DNA of 64,000 nucleotides from Megalonaias nervosa (Eukaryota > Mollusca > Bivalvia > Unionida > Unionidae), in assembly GCA_016617855.1 (NCBI GenBank), contig JAECUM010000819.1, positions 1 through 64,000 of the forward strand. The letters are read 5' to 3'. Below the pieces are notes generated by a model. It saw nothing but the letters and a program-made list of their open reading frames with translations. It was not told where the DNA came from and searched no databases. The position numbers and the translations under genes were made by a program. Of this stretch, positions 27,869-42,085 are shown one piece after another (position 1 is the first letter of the stretch; each line of letters begins with the position of its first letter).

Positions 27869-30800
27869 CCATATCTCTTGCCTTGGATGTCATATAATTA
27901 CAACATCTGTATAATTTTGTTTCATGTACACTGAAATATCACCTTGGTTAATAAAGTCCTGTTTAATTCATATCCATTGTTTATTTGAAACCTTTTGAAA
28001 TGTGTGAAAAATTCCTGAAACTTCAGTAAAATACTTTATAATGATCAAAATTTTAGTTGTTGTTCTTGTTTTAGGGTTTAACACCATTTTACAAGATAGG
28101 TTATACATGGCGGCCAGTATTAATGGTGGAGGAAGAACCCTGGAAAACCCCGGGAAGAACCACCGACCCACGAGAAGCTACTGGCAGGCTTTCTCACGTT
28201 AGTGAAATCTCACCAAAGTTTTAGTAAACATTCACAAAACTTTCAACGAAATGTTAGAGATCTCCCCAAAAATTAAGTGAAAATTTTGGTCAGAGTTTTG
28301 TGAAATCTCACAAATATTTCAGTGACATTTTATTGAGGTATCGCCAAAATTTCAATGAAAGTTTTGGCCAAAATACATGTGAAATCTCACTAAAATTTGA
28401 AAAAAACATAAATGATGCCATCACAGATTAGGTTTTGTATGCAAGAAAGAAAATGAGGACAAGAAAACCTAAATCTTATTTAATAATTTCTGTCAAAGTA
28501 AAATTTATGATCCATTTTAAAAATTATTGTGAATATTTATCATTGATTCCCAATAATGTCTACGAATCATTAGGCAGTTTAATAGAAATCTGAAGCAGAT
28601 TTTTTATTGGATGATATTTATGTAGACATTTTAGACAGCCTGTTATTAGACAGAAACATTAGGTGCATTTTTATTTCAGGTGGAAGTTTCAGGTGGGTTT
28701 TTTTTTCAGGTAGAATTTTATTTCAGACAGAAATCTTAGATGGATTTTTTTGTTTAAGCAGAATCTTAGGACAACTGATCTGCATATTTTGCCTAAAATT
28801 CTACCAGAAATCCACCTAAAGTCTGCAAGGTGGAATAACATTTTGACATCTTCATTACTGGATGGGTTTCTGCAGGTATTTCCATCTAATTAGGCAGAAG
28901 GAAAGATTCCGCCTAGCGACAGAGTAATTTGCATATTTTGAGCTATATTCCACCCTGAATCCCCCTAAAAGTGACAATAGGGGGAATCTAGGCTAAATAA
29001 GCGGAATAAACAGATTCTGCATAGTAGGCAGAATAAACAAATTCCGCCTGGTAGGCGAAATAAACAGATTCCTCCTAATAATAGACAGAGTAATTTGCAT
29101 ATTTTGGGCCATATTCCACCCTGAATCTGCCCTGAATCCACCTAAAATTTATTATAAGTGGAATCTAAGGCTTTAGGTGAAATCTGCTTTAAAATTCCAC
29201 CTGGAATCTGGTTAAAGTCAGGGCGGAAGTTTTCATATGGGGTATGTAATATTGAAGAATCATATCTTACTAGAAAAATACTGGTTTCTTTTTTATATGG
29301 TTTGACATTTTATTCCTTATGTTCTCAGCTGTGTTCTCTTCCACTTTTTGAAAATATTCTGTTTGGCAGTGTCAGCAGTATGGGAAAGTTCTGTTGTTAA
29401 AATCAGTTAATATCTTCTTCACATACTGATGTCTTGAAATTCATCTCTTTCATTTCGGCAATTAAATTTGAAATTATTTATTTCTATAAGTAATACTGTT
29501 AGATTACTTATAACAAAACTATTTTACCATTCAAATTTATATTAATTTATATCTTACAAATGACCTTGTAAGCAAATGGAAGGTGGTGAAGGGAAGAAGC
29601 ATGATAAATCTAACATTGACAAACTACTTGAGAAAAGAAGCTCCAGAAAAGCCAACCAATTCATATTGAGATGAAATTGGTAGACATCTTTGAAAACTTG
29701 CACCAGGATTCAAACAATCCAAAGCTGAATGTTTGAAGGAGGAACAAAAGTGCTCATAAACATTGCAAGATGCTGTAACCGTGCTATGTGAAGGAATTGA
29801 TACAAGTTTACCAAAGTAGGAACAATTATTTGATAGGTGGTGCATATATTTTTGTCATCTTGTTTATTTGGTAAAATATTAAAGTTTTAACTTGCAGCAT
29901 TTTCAAGAGCTAATTTTAGTTGTAAAAGATATAATTATGAACAACCAATCAAACTACAACAATCAAATAGACCCATGTCTATTTCTTACCACCCAGTCCT
30001 AGAAATGGTTTAATGTGTTAGGCAATAAATAGCATAGCTTTTACATAGAACTAATGTCTAGTGAAACAAAAATGATATTGTTATTTGCTTCATTTAAATC
30101 CACTCTCACAGTTGTTTAACAAGTCAACAGGTCCACTATCAACAATGTATATTGGAGAAATGAAACAAAATTAATTATTCCATTTCGCCTAGGCACTTCA
30201 CAGTCAGGAACCTAACAGCATATGTATCTTTCATAATAAGACTGCTACACTGTAGAGGAAACAAAGTTAAAATCAAACATTCATTGCTTAATGGTTGAAC
30301 ATTTCTGGCTATTAAATACATCAAGGCAAATGTTAACTGAAATGAAAAACATCAACACAATTTATGAGGCAATAATAACGTCTGATCTTACTGATGTCGA
30401 AAGTATGCTTTGAAAAAACTATTGAGACTTAGAATTGGTCCCTGTGATGCATGGATACTGAATAAGTTATTAAAAAGCTAATTGTTCCAGTTTCTTTTAG
30501 CAGTTCATAAGTGATTACCTAATTGTAACTGGAGTTTTACATAACAGAATTGTTAGTCATTAACTTAGGTAGCATCTGCAATGTAGTATGAGTACCTGTG
30601 GACCACAAATAGCAAAATTGTTCTTTTAGAAATAGAAGCAAACCATATACCAATATGAAAACTACAACAGTATAACCTAAAACAACACAGCAGCTACGGT
30701 TGCTTGGTTAGGCTGAGTCAGCACATTGACACGCAATGTCTGGCAAATGAGCAGAGTACAGAACAGTATGAAAAGAGTCAATAAATCCAGTCACAACTAC

Positions 30801-33800
30801 AAAGTCTAAGCTGTTTTATTCATATATACATAGTAAAATGACACCAAAATGCTTCACCCTTATATCCTACACTAAACATAAATATATATTGCATACACAC
30901 CCAGCAACACTAAATGTATTGCATACACACCAAGCAACATCAAATGTATTGCATACACACCAAGTGATATTAAATGTATCACATACACACCAAGCAACAT
31001 TAAATGTGGGCAAACTGTATAGACAAAAGTTCCAAAGTTAAGCCCAAATCTATTGATTAAACTAGGTTGTTTATTTTTTAAATTGGATATGAAGGGACAA
31101 TGAGAAGCTTTCATTGTCTTTGTATACTACACTAGTTTGAATGTTTGTGAGTCATTATCCTGTGAAAGCTGTTATCTATTGAAGTTCAATAACTTCAGAT
31201 TTCATCACATGCACAGATGTTTCATTAGTTATTTTTGGTTTAGGGCATATAGGAATGAACAAGGCATTGCAAATGATAAACAGAAGTTACAATCACAGGC
31301 AGGTAATGAGCAAAGTGCTAGTAATAAAAACTACATAGTTTTTGCATCTGGAAATAGGTTCAAATACAACTTATCTTCCAGATACTAATATACCATTGCC
31401 CACTTTATCCTTGTACAGTTCCACATGATTTGGTATTTAACATAACACTTACACAAATTTCAAAAGTGGCAGAAGTGAAAACTAAGACATATAGTGCTAA
31501 GACATTGAACTGCAAAACATTTGTTGAGTAAGATACAGTTAATTTAGATGTAGTTGCACAATCAGTAAGTTAGATATATATAAATGGAATTGCTTTCTTT
31601 TACATACTATATTATGACAGAGAATTATCAACATAAATCAATTAAGTTTAGGTATTTATAGATGTAATTGAATGAACCTTGTCACATGATGATACGTGGG
31701 GGGACTAATTGTGACAAGACTGTTTGCACAAAATCTGACAATTACTGAACATAACATTTTTTAGACTACATTGTCATTATCTATGTACAAGTACCTTTTC
31801 TGTTCAGCTAAAATCACAGCTGAGAGTGTTTCCTCAAAAATGTGTAGGTGATTGTGATTGCTTTGCAGAATAAATTGGATATTGAAAGACTTACTGGCTG
31901 ATGTATTCCAAGGAACAACTAATTTGTGTATGATTGATTACAGTGGCATGCGTGATGATGTAGACATGAAGCAATAACCTAGCCACCTAGCCACCTAGCC
32001 ACCTAGCCTTTAGTAGCAAACATTTTATAATATCCCTATGGGTCAATCTGCAGAAGTACATCTATGTCATTAATGATTTTATAGAAAATACATGATGTCT
32101 TCTGGTTGTGTTTTAATTGCCAGACAAGCAATAGAAACTGTGTTTGAAGAGGACCATCTCGTTCTGGATGAGATGAAAGCAGAAATTGTAGATGCAGATA
32201 TTTTAAAACGGTACATAAGAAACAAAAAATTAATAAGGTTAGGTTATTCCTTTGGCAATAAAGTGCTTATATTGTAAGTACCACTGCCTTGCACATTGAT
32301 AAGTGCTTATATCTTAAGTATCCATTGCAATGCACAGTGATAAAATGCTTGTATCATAAGTATCCATTGCTGTGCACAGTGATAAAATGCTTGTATCATA
32401 AGTATCCATTGCTATGCACAGTGATAAAATGCTTGTATCATAAGTATCCATTGCTATGCACAGTGATAAAGTGCATGTATCATAAGTATCCATTGCTATG
32501 CACAGTGATAAAGTGCATGTATCATAAGTATCCATTGCTATGCACAGTGATAAAGTGCTTGTATCATAAGTATCCATTGCTATGCACAGTGATAAAATGC
32601 TTGTATCATAAGTATCCATTGCTATGCACAGTGATAAAGTGCATGTATCATAAGTATCCATTGCTATGCACAGTGATAAAGTGCTTGTATCATAAGTATC
32701 CATTGCTATGCACAGTGATAAAGTGCTTGTATCATAAGTATCCATTGCTATGCACAGTGATAAAGTGCTTGTATCATAAGTATCCATTGCAATGCACAGT
32801 GATAAAGTGCTTGTATCATAAGTATCCATTGCTATGCACAGTGATAAAGTGCTTGTATCGTAAGTATCCATTGTTATGCACAGTGATAAAGTGCTTGTGT
32901 TATAAGTACCCATTGCCTTGTATATGCTTGTACTGAAAGCATGCATTGTGTTCTGCATGCATGCTTGTTTGCAAGTTAATGTATTTATAATGTATTTATC
33001 TTTTCAATCAAACTCTGCTTGTTGTTCAGTGCAGATGTTACTCTCTTTCAAGTGATTCTTATACATCTCATGGTTGTAAAACTATGTAAGCAATTTGTGG
33101 ACATTTTGAGTTATAATTCTTTTTCATTGAACATTTTTATTCCTTTACAAACATTATGTTTACTTTCTTATGAAATGGATACATTTTCATCTTTTGCAAT
33201 CAATGTCTTTAACTCAAATGCTGTTCAGCAAAAAGTCCAGGGACTTTCTTATTTATCAGTGGTAAGCCAGATTTGTTTTCCTTGGGCCATAGATGTTGAT
33301 GTTATCCTGGTTGTGATTGTACTGTTGTTCTGTCCATAATGAATGCATAAAGAATCAGCCATTACCAGTCTAATTATAGTACAGTATTTGTTTTCTTCCA
33401 CGTTTGGTAAAATGACAACATTAGCCATATCACAGTACTTTATTTTGTATTATTCCACTTGCTTTTAATAATAACATTAGCCATATCACAGTACTTTATT
33501 TTGTATTCTTCCACTTGCTGTTAATGATAACATTAGCCATATCACAGTACTTTATTTTGTATTCTTCCACTTGCTGTCAATGATAACATTAGCCATATTA
33601 CAGTACTTTATTTTGTATTCATCCACTTGCTGTTAATGATAACATTAGCCATATCACAGTACTTTATTTTGTATTCTTCCAATTGCTGTTAATGATAACA
33701 TTAGCCATATCACAGTACTTTATTTTGTATTCTTCCACTTGCTGTTAATGATAACATTAGCCATATCACAGTACTTTATTTTGTATTCTTCCACTTGCTG

Positions 33801-35304
33801 TTAATGATAACATTAGCCATATCACAGTACTTTATTTTGTATTCTCCCACTTGCTGTCAATGATAACATTAGCCATATTACAGTACTTTATTTTGTATTC
33901 TTCCACTTGCTGTTAATGATAACATTAGCCATATCACAGTACTTTATTTTGTATTCTTCCAATTGCTGTTAATGATAACATTAGCCATATCACAGTACTT
34001 TATTTTGTATTCTTCCACTTGCTGTTAATGATAACATTAGCCATATTACAGTACTTTATTTTGTATTCATCCACTTGCTGTTAATGAAAACATTAGCCAT
34101 ATCACAGTACTTTATTTTGTATTCATCCACTTGCTGTTAATGAAAACATTAGCCATATCACAGTACTTTATTTTGTATTCTTCCACTTGCTGTTAATGAT
34201 AACATTAGCCATATCACAGTACTTTATTTTGTATTCTTCCACTTGCTGTCAATGATAACATTAGCCATATTACAGTACTTTATTTTGTATTCTTCCACTT
34301 GCTGTTAATGATAACATTAGCCATATCACAGTACTTTATTTTGTATTCTTCCAATTGCTGTTAATGATAACATTAGCCATATCACAGTACTTTATTTTGT
34401 ATTCTTCTACTTGCTGTTAATGATAACATTAGCCATATTACAGTACTTTATTTTGTATTCATCCACTTGCTGTTAATGATAACATTAGCCATATCACAGT
34501 ACTTTATTTTGTATTCATCCACTTGCTGTTAATGAAAACATTAGCCATATCACAGTACTTTATTTTGTATTCTTCCACTTGCTGTTAATGATAACATTAG
34601 CCATTTTCACTACTCGAAACATACTATGTGGATCAAAATACTTCTCAGATGAGCAATGCTAGAGTACCACCTGGACTTATATTAGTCCCTGATTTTCTCT
34701 ATATGTGTGTCTGTTATTTGAATGACAAGGGTTTTCCAAATTACATGATCTTAGAAAGTTTTATTTGAAAAATCAGTTCTGCTCTTTTGATGTGCAATTT
34801 CTTGAGCTGGTAATGTAGATTGGACCTTTTGGAAAGAACATCTAAAATATTCTAGGTTAATAGTATGGAAGAAAGATTACAATAATTTAACTTCCGGGTG
34901 AAAAATAAAAAAATTGTATGTTCACATATTACCAGTATCTAATTACTGGTACACAGTTATATTGTAAGCAAATTAATTAAAATTTCAGTGAAGCATCAAT
35001 GGATTATTGAACCTATGGAGTTAAACTAGCTCTGAAAACAAATATAATTTTTTCCTCTAATAACATTTCAAAAGCTCGTTATCATGTTCAACAAATTTGA
35101 AAGAAATCACAATAATAAAGGCAACATAAAATCAATTTTATACTCAGATTTGAAAATGCGTGTTTACTGAGCAGGTGGCTATATTTTATAATTCAGATTC
35201 TAGAAGCAAAGAAGCACAAAATGTAATGTTCAATACAAAATATGTTTCCCTGTCTTTTCTACTCTTAAGCAACATGTTAAATATGCTGCACTATTAGCTG
35301 TTGT

Positions 35305-35372
<68 letters not shown>

Positions 35373-38300
35373 CACTAATTTCCAGGTATTTCTTTGTCAA
35401 TTGAAGTAGTATTAACAACATGTTTGCTTGTATCTAAACAGTGGTTTTCATTTATCTTTGACTTTTTGAATAAGTTAAAATGCAATATCAATCACATAGA
35501 CATTTGTTATAAAAAATTAGGAGTAAAACAAAAACGTTGAAGATTTCTTGCTAAACAAAAATTTCACGAAACATTTATTTCCTTTGATAGCTCTACTAGC
35601 ATGTAATATGCCTGTTGTCAATTTGAAAACTGCAAAATTTTATGTTGCAACTAGTCCCAAATATACATCAATAACAACAATTCCACATGGTGGAAATATA
35701 ATTTTTTTTCAAAAGCATTGTGGGAAGCTAAAAAAACAAACATGCACAACCGTTGTTGAGCATTGCAGATTAATCGTCACAATTGCTATCAAGGGTAACA
35801 GTCATTCGTCCTCTGTGGTAGAGGCATAACGATAAAGATTGTTAGTTTACCATTGTTTCTTGTTACATCTGTGGTCAAAATGTGGATTGGGAGCGATGGT
35901 GGGAATGGGTAAGCCAAAACCCTATATTTTTAAAAATTTCTAAAGTAAAGCAGTCTATATTTTGTCCATATATGCTGTATTAAGGTCTTTTTATATTGTC
36001 AATTGCAGCACCATCAATGTACCCTACAGAAATATATGTGTACTCCCACACGGCAGGCAGTGTCCGCGTGACGTGGAGAGGTGTGCACACCAGTAGTAAA
36101 GAGGAGACATTGGAAGGATACACGGTAAGATAGAGAGACAAAGAGACAGATATATTAGCTGTTAATTGGTAAATTGAGTGAAATTCTGTAAACATCACTA
36201 TAAATGCTATACTATATTTACAATACATGCTTCCCTGTGTTCAAATTATTGTTGGAGCACTTAGAAAGAAAGACTTTTGATTCCTGGCAAGTGTCCGAAC
36301 ACAGGAAGCAGTGTATTATTGTTGTTCTGGCAAGTTTCTGAACACAGGAAACTGTGTATTATCACAAACGATCAGTAAGTAGTATGTTTATTATGTATTT
36401 ATAGGTTACTGCATTTGTATGAGGAAAGATGAACGAGTTCTTTTTGGATTAATTCTGCATGACCTTTGGAAGTGAAGTATTCATCAGAGAGAACAGGTTC
36501 ATATTTTCCCATACAAATGCAGTAACCTTTTTATTATATACTCATTTTCTTATTCTACCTAAGGCTTAGTTAGGTAGAAAAAGGCTTAATTATAAAAAAA
36601 TACACTTCAAGAAACAAAGTAATTGAATTTATGCTGTATCAAAAAAATAAATATATAACCATAGAATCATCAGTACACAATAACAATATTAATGCGCACA
36701 TAGCACTGCCAAGCGACCATTGAACTTCATCGTGCTTGACTGTAGTTTCAAAAGAATTGTCATTTTGGTCTAATTAAAATTGAAATTCAGAGTCATATTG
36801 TGAATGAATGAACATTAAAACAACTTTTCCATTTTGTCTGGAATGCATGGATTTAGTTTTTTTGTTAATCCAACTCAACTCTGCTTCTCTGATTATGATG
36901 GACTGGATTATTGGGTCAGTTCAGTGCAGCAAGGAGAATGGATTTCAGATGGAAATGTACTCAAAATTCCTGTACAGTTTCAGTTTGTATCAGGTTTTGC
37001 AGGACATGTCATTCAGATTTGCAGAACTAACTAAGAAAGTACATTTGGAGAAAATTCAAGACTCATAAATGTAAGTATATTTATTACCATTCTTATTACC
37101 AGCTAAAGAAGACATGTTTATGCCCTGTCACTTGCATCTTGCTGTTGGAGGGACCACAACTATGACCTGTATCATACAGTGTGTGTCTTCTATCACTAGC
37201 CTAACCTTGTATCAAAATAGTTACTTGGGGACAATTGTAAAGCAACTGTTGTTCAACAGTTCATGTAGCCAGCAGAAATACTATTTGTTTGTCATTGCTC
37301 TTAGTTTCCTACCAAAACCTTCAGTAGCATTTTTTTCCCCTCGAATCTAGTATTTTGACTTGTAAAATGGTACATCTCTTAAAAATATGCAATAGCCCTT
37401 GGCCTCAATATGCTTTCCTATGCTATACTTTTATAGACCCTAGAGAGCACTAGTCATTGTCTGAACTATTCTGTTTGTGAAAAGAAAGGAATTTCTTTCT
37501 GAATATCTGTTTCAATTATCAGAACAGTATTTTCATTTACTGTGTCTCTCATGTTTGTTGTTAACATTGCTAATGGTAGCGCTCTACAGTTTCGTATTTT
37601 GCATAGGGTTAGAGTTTTAAAGAAAAAGAATTCCCCCAGGTTTCCTCACTAGTTATACTGGCTGTTTAAAAAAGACCTTGTATATCTTAGGTATTGTTCA
37701 AAGAATTAAATTCCCTTTATTTTGGTGTATGATTGATGGGTGTAATATAGGTTATAAAGTATACAGCTTGGCCTTACTCAATGTGCACTTTTCAAAATAG
37801 TGCTGGCTCCACATGGTCATTTTCACTTCCTGAACTTCAGAGGTAAATTGTGAAAAAAAGAGCTGATAACTTTTTTTACATTTTATATATATGGTAATCC
37901 ATTCATTGCACTTTCAGAAACTAGTATTGTCTAGTCTGGCAAAATTCATTTTCCCTATTTTAATAGCTGCAAAGGATAGTGTACTTTAGACAAATTCAGG
38001 CTGGAGCACAAGGAAGCAGTCATTTTAGTTAGCAGGGTGCTAAGATCATTTACAATTTCCAAAAGTACAATATCCAAAGAAATGTCAGCCACATTACATC
38101 AAAGTAGCATAGAGGTATGCCAACATTCTCTCCACTGTGCATGTTTTAAATGCAAACAACTTCACCTTACATACGTCACTCTCTCAGAAGTACATAATAA
38201 CTGGTGAGCACCCCCAATATCACATTCATTTGTGTGCTTGTTTGAAAGTTTCATTTCTGACTCAGTGAACTTGTCCACATCATTAATTTTATCATCTTTA

Positions 38301-41300
38301 CTTTCGAATTGACAAAACAGCTTGTTAAGTTCATTCACAAACAAATCTGTTAAACCCACACCTAAATTGACCACTATATGAGTGTACATGGATTGTTTAC
38401 AAAGTAGTTCCTAATACACTATACTATTTTTAAGTACATGTTTCATGCACTTGCGTGCAATACCAAAGGTGTTCTGTGTTGTAAAATACTGCACGATTCT
38501 GGCAATGTAAAGTTAAGGGAGACAATAATGAGCATATAATAAGATATACCTACAGAACGAAATCTTGTTTAAAACAAGAACAAAATGCTTATTTGACTCA
38601 GGCTTTCATCCCAATTGTAATCTTTCAGGTTTTGTTAAAATTACTCAAAGATAACTTTGGTTGACTCAACTGTTTATATCTCCTGGTGAAATTATTACAT
38701 TTTGAGTGATTTATTACTTTAGAAGCAGAACAATTACTGTTCCTTTAATTGACTAAATTTACGGAGTTTATAATGTGTAAGAGCTATACAGCTGCTTCAG
38801 TATTCAAACTCAATGATGGTTTCGAAAAGTCTGAAGATAAAGAACTTAGTATAAACATACAAAATAGAATTCAATGATGTATTGAAACTTAATGTGATTA
38901 ATGAGAGTAGCTGTACAGCAAATGAACTGGACACACTGAGGAAACAATAAACAAATGGACAGAAAATGAAATAGGGCAGACTGAGGAAACAGTGAAAGAC
39001 AGATGGCAAATGCAGTGGGACAGACTGAGGAATAATGACAGACAGAAAGCAAATAAAGTGAGGCAGACTGAAGAACAAAGAAAGACAGCAAATGAAGTGG
39101 GGCTGACTGACGAAAAAAGGAAAGACGGACAGGAAGTGAAGTGGGCAGACTGCGAAACAATGAAAGATATACAGCAAATGAAGTGGGGCAGACAATGAAA
39201 CAATAAGATGGACAGCAAATGAAGTGGGACAGACAGCAAATGAAGTGGGGCTGACTGACAAAATAAGGAAAGATGGACAGCAAATTAAATGGGCAGACTG
39301 TGAAACAACAAAAGATGGACAGCAAATGAAACAGAACAGACAATAAAACAATGAGAATACAGACAGCAAATGAAGTGGTGTTGACTTTGGAACAATGAAA
39401 GACAGACAGCAAATGAAGTGGGGTAGAATTTGGAATAATGAAAGACAGATAGCAAATGAAGTGGGGGTAGACTTTGGAACAATGAAAGATAGACAGCAAA
39501 TGAAATGGGATAGACTTTGGAACAATGAAAGATGGACAGCAAATGAAATGCTGCAGACTGAGGAAACAGTGACTGATGGACAGCAAATGAAGTGGCACAG
39601 GTTGAAGAAATGATGCAAGACAGACATATATTCCTTTTATCTGAACAACTGGAGACATGAAATGTATGGTGTGGTGTTAAGCATCAGATGGATTCGCATT
39701 GGTTTCAGTAAATGACATTATACCATTTGCATCATTGTTGTCATCATTATCATCATTGATGAAGAAGAACAGGAAGAATTTTATGATGATAGTAGTATTG
39801 ATGGTAGTGATAGTGGCAAAGATGACAACAAAGACATTGTTTTTAAATTAATCTGGTCATGATGTCAGTAATGATAATGGTTATTATTTTACTGTATTAT
39901 TATTATTGTTATTATTATTATTATTATTAATATTATTATTATTATTATCTCAGCTTCGCTACTGGCCTTTTACTGAAGACATACGGACGGCTAAAGATGT
40001 GAAGGTGGAACGTTATGAGACAGAAAAAATTATCTATGGAATACAGATGAATACTGTGTATGAACTGAGAATATTTGCTGTCAGCCGTGGAGGAGATGGG
40101 GTGCATAGTCAGTCTGTCTTCTTTACAAGAGGTAATGCAATAAATTCTTCATAGCTATCTATCTATATCAATGTGCCTGTGTTTTATAATTATATTGAAT
40201 ATAAACATGAGAGTATTTGTAAAGTTCTGAATATTTTGTTCTTACTTTTAACCTGTCAGTATACTAATACTGATCAACAGACAAAATAAAGTTGTACAAA
40301 TTATCTGCAGGTCACATGCAGCATGCTGGACACATGCAGACATGTACGTGTGACATAACATGGGTAAAGGAGTGACATAAAAATGTCATCAGAGAACTAT
40401 TCTGCTATGGTGGAAATAGCATACTGTGAAATCCAGGAGATCTTAGAGTACTCTTTAACTGATATCAAGGCCAAAGTTTGCGATGCAATTCTCTATCCTA
40501 TCATTTTGATTCGATTTAATAATTTTAAAGATGGTCCAGAATCCATAGAAGATGGCTTATATTATGGCAGACCGTTTCTGCAATTCTGTAACCATGAAGA
40601 GGGAAATTGGTGAAGATGTTCGATACATGGTGGAAGATATTTATATTATTACGGTCGTTATTTCGTTAGCTGTTTTTAATATATTAAAGAATCATTTGGT
40701 ACTCAAAAGGGTTTGTGTAAGATGGGTCTTGCATTTGTTGACAGCTGATCAAAGAAAGATTTGGGTTGAAATCATCAAACAGCTACTCGCTAAATATGAA
40801 AAGATGAAACATTCCATAAAAGGTCGGAAGAGTTATCAAAACATTTGATTTGCTGAGGCTACAACAAAGACCTGATTGTGGAGGCAACCCAAAGGTCTAA
40901 ACAAACAAACTGCAATGACCTACTAAAATATGGAGAGAAGGAAAAGGCTCATAGGATACCATTTATCCTGACCTACCATCCAGACAACCCCAATGTAGGT
41001 AAAATCAATGGGAAGCACTGGCCCATTGTGGAGTCGTGCGATGCAATAAAGTTAATCCTCCCAAACGAACCTGTAGTAGCCCACTGGAGACCAAAAAACC
41101 ACAAGGACATCCTAGTCAGGGTGAAGCCAACACTAATCACTAACCAAGACCACGCTAGTCAATCTGGCCCCTGTGGCGATAAAAGGTGCAAAACCTGTGA
41201 ACATATGATAGAGACCAGGACATTTTCTAGCACAGTGACTAGAGAAAAACTGAACATACATTGTCCAAACAAAGCTTGCAAAACAGAGAATGTAATTTAT

Positions 41301-42024
41301 CTCATCATGTATAAGATCTGTGGCCTTCAATATGTCAGAGAAACTGAAAAGCTACACAAAAGGATCAACCTTCATAGATCTGATTGGATGACAAAGAAAC
41401 TGAGTGTACAGAAGCCCAGTTGCAGAACACTTCTCCTCCCGTGGCCACACTTTCAGTGATATAACACTTATTGCAATTGCTCACAACCCTAACTGGATTT
41501 GTGAAACCAGGAAAGAAAAGGAATCTTACTGGATACACCACTTAGAACATTGAAACCAAGTGGTTTAAACCAAGAAGACTAGAAAAATGACAGCCATGTA
41601 CAAATAAAATTATCTTTTTGCAGAAGACACATTTTCTTTTAAATAATTCTCAAGATTTGCTTATTGGTCACCCAGTAACCTATAATTTCTACTATAACAA
41701 AGAAATATCTGGGATATAATTTACGCTTACGTAAATTTACATAAAATAACAGATGTTTTTATGGCCCATCAATTTCTAGGTCAATATAAAATATTCTCCA
41801 GCATCCGCAACAAGTTGAAATAAACTAGTCGCAAAACACAATAAATTTAAAGGTTTAATTCCTGTAGAAATAGTCATGTAAAGTTTTGCAAACACAATTG
41901 TTTTTCTGTTTTATTTGTTTGTCTTGTCTGTTTTGTATTTGCCTTTGAAAAAGGCTCATTAAGAGTTGAAAGTGCTCAGGCTAGTTAGATACTAGTTTTG
42001 CACTTTTCGTTGAAAGTTTAATTC

Positions 42025-42085
<61 letters not shown>

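Larger units (their letters stand above)
24150..29240. mobile_element. Probable foldback-like region with long inverted arms
   Basis: The left arm (about 24165-24860) has an outer part with 'cagattccgcctggaattta' and 'ggtggattcagggtg'. Its inner part consists of many short 'gtgaaatttcactga' type palindromic sub-repeats. The right side shows the same order inverted: inner 'gtgaaatctcac' repeats (about 28170-28400), then outer repeats such as 'ccctgaatccacctaaaatt' and 'aattccacctggaatctg' (28560-29215). The arms are diverged and their ends uncertain. A 1.58-kb TIR transposon (26163-27743) is nested between them. The superfamily is unknown. Confidence 0.5.

Noticed and set aside
32289..32958. 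Long repeat-coded proteins on both strands.
   Set aside because: The open frames follow from a 42-bp unit without stops. No splice sites, domain or codon signal supports translation.
38797..39658. Minus-strand open frames of 276 and 270 codons rich in Phe, Ser, Cys and Leu.
   Set aside because: They lie wholly inside the purine-rich tandem array and repeat its unit. Several frames are open at once, as expected from composition, and no gene signals flank them.
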